Positions 5,232-8,435 of a stretch of DNA of 8,435 nucleotides are shown here, piece after piece. The stretch is taken from the NCBI GenBank assembly GCA_023131705.1, contig JAGLZG010000246.1:1-8435 (forward strand), in the 5' to 3' direction. The notes under the pieces were generated by a model. That model saw nothing but the letters and a program-made list of their open reading frames with translations, was not told the origin of the DNA and made no database searches. This stretch comes from Nanobdellota archaeon. Lineage in GTDB: Archaea; Nanobdellota; Nanobdellia; Woesearchaeales; B3-WOES. The position numbers and the translations under genes were made by a program. Each line of letters opens with the position of its first letter. The stretch's first letter is position 1.

Positions 5232-6916
5232 TTGTCAGAGAGCTGATCACAAAGCTGGGATATGATCTTGACAAATCAAAAATTGCTGAATTTGACAGAA
5301 GCATTGGAATGATGAGGACAAAGTTGGAGGGAACAACAAGGAATCTCAAAGCTGTTGCTGATGGATTCTTGAAGGTTGGGACAAGACTATCACTTTTTGT
5401 CTCTCTTCCTCTGGCTATTCTGGGAGCTGTCAGTGTCAAGGCTGCATCAGCTGCTGAGGAAACAAGGAATAAATTTCAAGTTGTATTTAGAGATATAAGG
5501 GAGGAAGCTGAGGAGACTGTTGATGTATTGTCAAAATCATATGGACTTGGAGATGACAGTGCAAGAAAATTATTGTCAACAACAGGAGACCTTCTCAAAG
5601 GATTTGGATTCACTCAAAAGGAGGCTCTTGATTTGTCAAGGAGAGTGAATACGCTGGCTGTTGATTTGACTTCATTCAATGATATACAAGGAGGAGCAGA
5701 AAGAGCAAGTATGGCATTAACAAAGGGGTTGCTTGGAGAGAGAGAATCTATGAAGCTGTTGGGAATCCAAGTTAATGAAAACACTCCAAGATTCAAAGAG
5801 CTTATTGCTTTATATCAGAGGACACAGAATGCCTCATTGATGCAAGCAAAAGCTCTTGCAACATTGCAGATGTCATATGACCAGAGCAAGGATGCCATTG
5901 GAGACTGGGAAAGGACACAGCGGTCTCTTGCAAATCAAATGAGACTATTGCCAGTCAGATTTAAAGATGTCAGGATTGAGATTGGAAAAATGCTGATTGA
6001 TACATTGAAACTTGACAAAGTAATTGAAAAATTAAATTTAAAAATGATTGAATTCAAGGAGTGGCTTGAAACACTTGCTCCACATCAAAAAAGATTTCTG
6101 GTCTGGATAACTCTGGCAGTCATTGCCATCCCTCCTCTATTGATTGCCATTGGAGTTGCAATCAAGCTCTTTTTATTCCTCAAGACAACACTTCTGCTTG
6201 TCAAGGTTGCATTCTTTGGAGCAGCTGGAGCTGCTGGAACATTCAACCTTGCTGCATTGTTGATTCCCATTCTGATCATTGTTGCAATTGCTGCTCTGAT
6301 CCTGTTTATAGATGAGCTCATTGTCTGGGCTAAGGGAGGGGAGACAATAATGGGAGGATTTTTTGACAAGGTTGCTGGATGGGTGAAGCAATGGACAACC
6401 TTCTGGGAGCAGATGGGAGGGACTCTGCAATCATGGCTCTCTGGAAATGAGGAGAGGCTGGCTGAACATCTTGAGTATTGGAAAGAATTTTTTAAATGGA
6501 TTTTTGATCAGGTTGCAAAGGCATCTCAGGTATTTGCAAAATTTATTCTGGGGGAGGACTTGTTCAAAGCAATGGAAAAGACAGGGGCTTTTTTGTCAAG
6601 AACAGCAAGAGGAGAGGGGGCTGTTGGAAGAGGGTTGACCAGATTTCAGGAGCAGATGCAGAGACCAGACTTTGGACAGGGAATTGTTGAATCCATGATT
6701 CCAAGAATGCCAGTCCCAACAGCAGCTGCTGCCTCAGCTGGAGTTGGACAGCAGAATATTACTCAACACATATCTCTATCCTTTGGGGACTTCATGACTC
6801 CAACTCCAGTCCAGAGCAGGGAAGACCTTGCGGATTATGTCACTCAAAAAGTGTCTCAGGGAATCAGCAAGGAGATGAAAAAGACAGTCACTGCAAATCC
6901 AGTTCAGGAGAGATGA
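5228..6916 (+). CDS. Tape measure protein
   Basis: 562 residues. Tape measure proteins span the tail lumen during assembly, set tail length and are ejected on infection. The N-terminal part has the usual pattern: a helical start, a hydrophobic stretch (residues about 52-75), then 'A-A-E-E-T-R-N-K-F-Q-V-V-F' and 'L-L-K-G-F-G-F-T-Q-K-E-A' with a following 'R-V-N-T-L-A-V-D-L-T-S-F-N'. Helices with heptad-like spacing run to residue about 285. Two strongly hydrophobic segments (about 290-320 and 339-367), separated by a glycine/alanine-rich turn, could insert in a membrane. The Q-rich C-terminus (residues about 470-562) ends in a short beta-like 'I-T-Q-H-I-S-L-S-F' and a terminal helix. At 0.15 nm per helical residue, 562 residues correspond to a tail of about 84 nm. 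AAGGAG at 5217-5222 lies 5 bases before ATG 5228, which overlaps the chaperone stop. Confidence 0.88.
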   Translation: MIVRELITKLGYDLDKSKIAEFDRSIGMMRTKLEGTTRNLKAVADGFLKVGTRLSLFVSLPLAILGAVSVKAASAAEETRNKFQVVFRDIREEAEETVDVLSKSYGLGDDSARKLLSTTGDLLKGFGFTQKEALDLSRRVNTLAVDLTSFNDIQGGAERASMALTKGLLGERESMKLLGIQVNENTPRFKELIALYQRTQNASLMQAKALATLQMSYDQSKDAIGDWERTQRSLANQMRLLPVRFKDVRIEIGKMLIDTLKLDKVIEKLNLKMIEFKEWLETLAPHQKRFLVWITLAVIAIPPLLIAIGVAIKLFLFLKTTLLLVKVAFFGAAGAAGTFNLAALLIPILIIVAIAALILFIDELIVWAKGGETIMGGFFDKVAGWVKQWTTFWEQMGGTLQSWLSGNEERLAEHLEYWKEFFKWIFDQVAKASQVFAKFILGEDLFKAMEKTGAFLSRTARGEGAVGRGLTRFQEQMQRPDFGQGIVESMIPRMPVPTAAAASAGVGQQNITQHISLSFGDFMTPTPVQSREDLADYVTQKVSQGISKEMKKTVTANPVQER

Positions 6917-6919
6917 TCA

Positions 6920-7534
6920 ATGGCACTTGCATCAATTTTGTTCAGGAAGAGACCTTCAAAGCTGATCCTTGAGTCAAGCCTGACTCATCAGGTAATTAAG
7001 GAGATTGAGCTGGATGTCACTATTGCAGAGACTCACACGTATCAGAGTCTGGTTGCTCAACATGAAATTGAGAATGGAAGTCCTGTCTGTGATCATATCT
7101 ATAATCAACCAGCAGTCCTGAATCTGGAAGGATTCATCACAAATTCTCCTGTCAAGATATTGGGAGGGAGGCTGGGATCAATAATTGGGAGGACAACACT
7201 CCAGAGAGTAGAGACTGCCTTCACAGAGCTGGAGGAGCTCAGGAGGCTGAAAGAGCCATTCACAGTAATCACAGGGCTCAAGACTTATATGAGTATGGTC
7301 TTCCAGAATCTGGTGATTCCTGTTGATAGAAGGACTGGAGATGCTCTCAGATTCACAGCAACTTTCATCAAGATCAAGAAGGTCAAGTCAGAGGTTGTGG
7401 AGCTGGAGGATTTGGCTGAGGACACATCAGACACAAGTGCTCCAGAGGTTAAAAAAGACAAGCAGACAACATCTCCAGCAAAGACAGAGCAGACTCAAAA
7501 AGCAAGGTCTCTCTTGCATAGAATATTGAGGTAA
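6920..7534 (+). CDS. Dit-like baseplate/distal tail protein
   Basis: 204 residues. Residues about 14-155 match the Dit-like N-terminal domain of simple myovirus baseplates: strand L-E-L-D-V-T-I-like near 28-33, then 'H-T-Y-Q-S-L-V-A-Q-H-E-I-E-N-G' and 'D-H-I-Y-N-Q-P-A-V-L-N-L-E-G-F-I-T', with a closing 'D-A-L-R-F-T-A-T-F-I-K-I-K-K-V' strand. The D-H-I and the following proline are family signatures. These proteins form a ring that links the last tube ring to the hub and wedge. Residues about 156-204 are an acidic, then Ser/Thr/Lys/Gln-rich tail that looks disordered and ends in a basic helix (R-S-L-L-H-R-I-L-R). GGAG at 6908-6911, inside the end of the tape measure gene, lies 8 bases before ATG 6920, and the gap to the upstream stop is 3 bases. 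The label 'Dit-like' is firm as a family call; exact position in the baseplate is inferred. Confidence 0.75.
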   Translation: MALASILFRKRPSKLILESSLTHQVIKEIELDVTIAETHTYQSLVAQHEIENGSPVCDHIYNQPAVLNLEGFITNSPVKILGGRLGSIIGRTTLQRVETAFTELEELRRLKEPFTVITGLKTYMSMVFQNLVIPVDRRTGDALRFTATFIKIKKVKSEVVELEDLAEDTSDTSAPEVKKDKQTTSPAKTEQTQKARSLLHRILR

Positions 7535-7541
7535 AAAACTG

Positions 7542-7871
7542 ATGGAAATAATACCAGTCTCAGACTATCCGACATACAGCCAAGAGATCACTCTTGACAA
7601 TGTGCCATTCATCATGCTCATGAGTTGGAACACAAGGGAGCAATGCTGGACTCTGACATTCATGGATCATGATGAGAATGTCCTTGTTGCTGGGATCAAG
7701 ATTGTCCTTGATGCAGAGTTGCTCAGAGACTTCCCAGACAGGAATCTTCCAGCTGGAGCTCTGGTTGCAATCAGTGATGATGAATCAAAAATAAGGATCG
7801 GAAGACATGATCTTGGAGTTGATGTGAGCTTGATATATGCATCTGAGGAGGAAGTTGATGCCATTATTTGA
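7542..7871 (+). CDS. Baseplate plug protein (Pam3 gp18-like, DUF6983)
   Basis: 109 residues, the normal family length. The sequence starts E-I-I-P-V-S-D-Y-P-T-Y-S-Q-E-I-T-L-D-N-V-P-F, continues 'L-M-S-W-N-T-R-E-Q-C-W-T-L-T-F-M-D', and ends 'R-N-L-P-A-G-A-L-V-A-I ... I-R-I-G-R-H-D-L-G'. This W-N-x-R-x-x-x-W pattern plus the 'LPAG.L.' turn is what I know from the small protein of cyanophage Pam3 that plugs the centre of the baseplate. The order Dit-like, plug, hub supports this. GAGG at 7528-7531, overlapping the upstream stop, lies 10 bases before ATG 7542, a long spacing. The 3' end overlaps the next gene by 14 bases. All-beta, no membrane segment. An alternative description is simply a conserved small baseplate protein. 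Confidence 0.72.
   Translation: MEIIPVSDYPTYSQEITLDNVPFIMLMSWNTREQCWTLTFMDHDENVLVAGIKIVLDAELLRDFPDRNLPAGALVAISDDESKIRIGRHDLGVDVSLIYASEEEVDAII
7847..7851 (+). promoter_or_regulatory. Ribosome binding site fixing the start of the baseplate hub gene
   Basis: GGAGG inside the longer GAGGAGGAAG (7845-7854) lies 6 bases before ATG 7858. It sits within the plug gene and decides the hub start, which overlaps the plug gene by 14 bases in another frame. Confidence 0.8.
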
Positions 7872-8435
7872 GAGAGATGTCCTTGTCAGAATTGGAGTTG
7901 AGAATCTCACTGAGGAGATTGATGTGAGAGACCTGAGAGTATTATTTGACATCAACAAGAGTCTTGACAAAAAAAAGACAAATACTGCTCAGATTCAGAT
8001 ATACAATCTCAAGGAGACTCACAGGAAAAAGATCAACCAGATTGACAATGTGATTGGTCTGGAGGCTGGATATAAAGATGAAAACAACAGGGCTCTGATA
8101 TTCAAAGGCAACATCACTGATGTCTCATTTGATGCAACTGGAGGAGACCATATCACAACAATCAATGCAGGAGATGGAGACAAGGCATTCAAGGAGGTCA
8201 AATTCACAAAGTCATATGTTGCAGGGACATCAGCAGAGCAGATATTCAATGATGTGATCAATCAATTTGGACTGCCAAAGAAATTGACAGAGAGGATCAA
8301 GGAGCAACTGACAAAGAAGGGATCACAATATGCAAATGCATTCTCAGCAGCTGGGAGAGCAAAGGACATCCTCAACAAGATCACAGGGAAGCTGGGATAT
8401 GAATGGAGTATTCAGGACACAAATCTGAAGGTTAT
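7858..8435 (+). CDS. Baseplate hub protein (gp27 / protein D-like), 3' partial
   Basis: ATG 7858 opens a frame that stays free of stops to the right edge: 192 complete codons plus two bases. The product begins M-P-L-F-E-R-D-V-L-V-R-I-G and has the layout of phage hub proteins: a beta strand, 'I-D-V-R-D-L-R-V-L-F-D-I-N-K-S' near residues 21-35, 'N-T-A-Q-I-Q-I-Y-N-L' near 42-51, 'V-I-G-L-E-A-G-Y' near 63-70, 'L-I-F-K-G-N-I-T-D-V-S' near 78-88, then a helix-containing segment 'T-S-A-E-Q-I-F-N-D-V-I-N-Q-F-G'. The pattern 'N-x-A-x-I-x-I-Y-N-L ... L-x-A-G-Y ... I-F-x-G-x-I' is typical of gp27-fold hub proteins, which form the trimer that joins the tube to the spike. The family usually runs 300 residues or more, so roughly the first half is visible. 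It is translationally coupled to the plug gene by overlap. The family call is fairly firm; the spike gene expected next lies outside the window. Confidence 0.78.
   Translation, partial: MPLFERDVLVRIGVENLTEEIDVRDLRVLFDINKSLDKKKTNTAQIQIYNLKETHRKKINQIDNVIGLEAGYKDENNRALIFKGNITDVSFDATGGDHITTINAGDGDKAFKEVKFTKSYVAGTSAEQIFNDVINQFGLPKKLTERIKEQLTKKGSQYANAFSAAGRAKDILNKITGKLGYEWSIQDTNLKV

Overview
This window is part of the tail-assembly module of a tailed phage or virus with a contractile (myovirus-type) tail. All genes read on the + strand and are packed tightly, with overlaps or gaps of tens of bases at most. Gene order and protein signatures match the simple contractile-tail layout of KPP10-, AP22- and Pam3-like phages. 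No integrase, replication, lysis, tRNA or metabolic gene is present, so the window says little about lifestyle. All three stop codons are used as stops and ribosome binding sites are purine-rich (AAGGAGG, GGAG, AAAGGGG), so the genetic code is standard and initiation is Shine-Dalgarno driven. The host cannot be named from the sequence; bacterial and archaeal hosts both remain possible.

Layout, left to right. (1) A large protein, open at the left edge (1-2730), with N-terminal beta-rich domains, 16 tandem repeats of about 21 residues, and a C-terminal domain resembling the gp12-like phage neck (tail) terminator. (2) A DUF3383-type tail sheath (2743-4053). (3) A DUF3277-type tail tube (4119-4559). 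(4) A tail assembly chaperone (4588-5049) with a classic T TTT TTC slippery heptamer at 4971-4977. Shifting -1 there enters an 84-codon extension ending at 5231, giving a G/GT-like pair. (5) A short tape measure protein (5228-6916) with two hydrophobic segments. (6) A Dit-like baseplate protein (6920-7534). (7) A Pam3 gp18-like baseplate plug (7542-7871). (8) A baseplate hub-like protein (7858 to the right edge, cut off).

Together the products would build the neck, sheath and tube, the chaperones that coat the tape measure during tube assembly, and the central baseplate. The most notable points are the programmed frameshift extension, which has no start codon of its own in the part that matters; the repeat-bearing, fibre-like protein fused to a neck-terminator domain; and an extreme lack of CpG (about 25 in 8.4 kb at roughly 43% G+C), with a local cluster of CpG exactly where two reading frames overlap.
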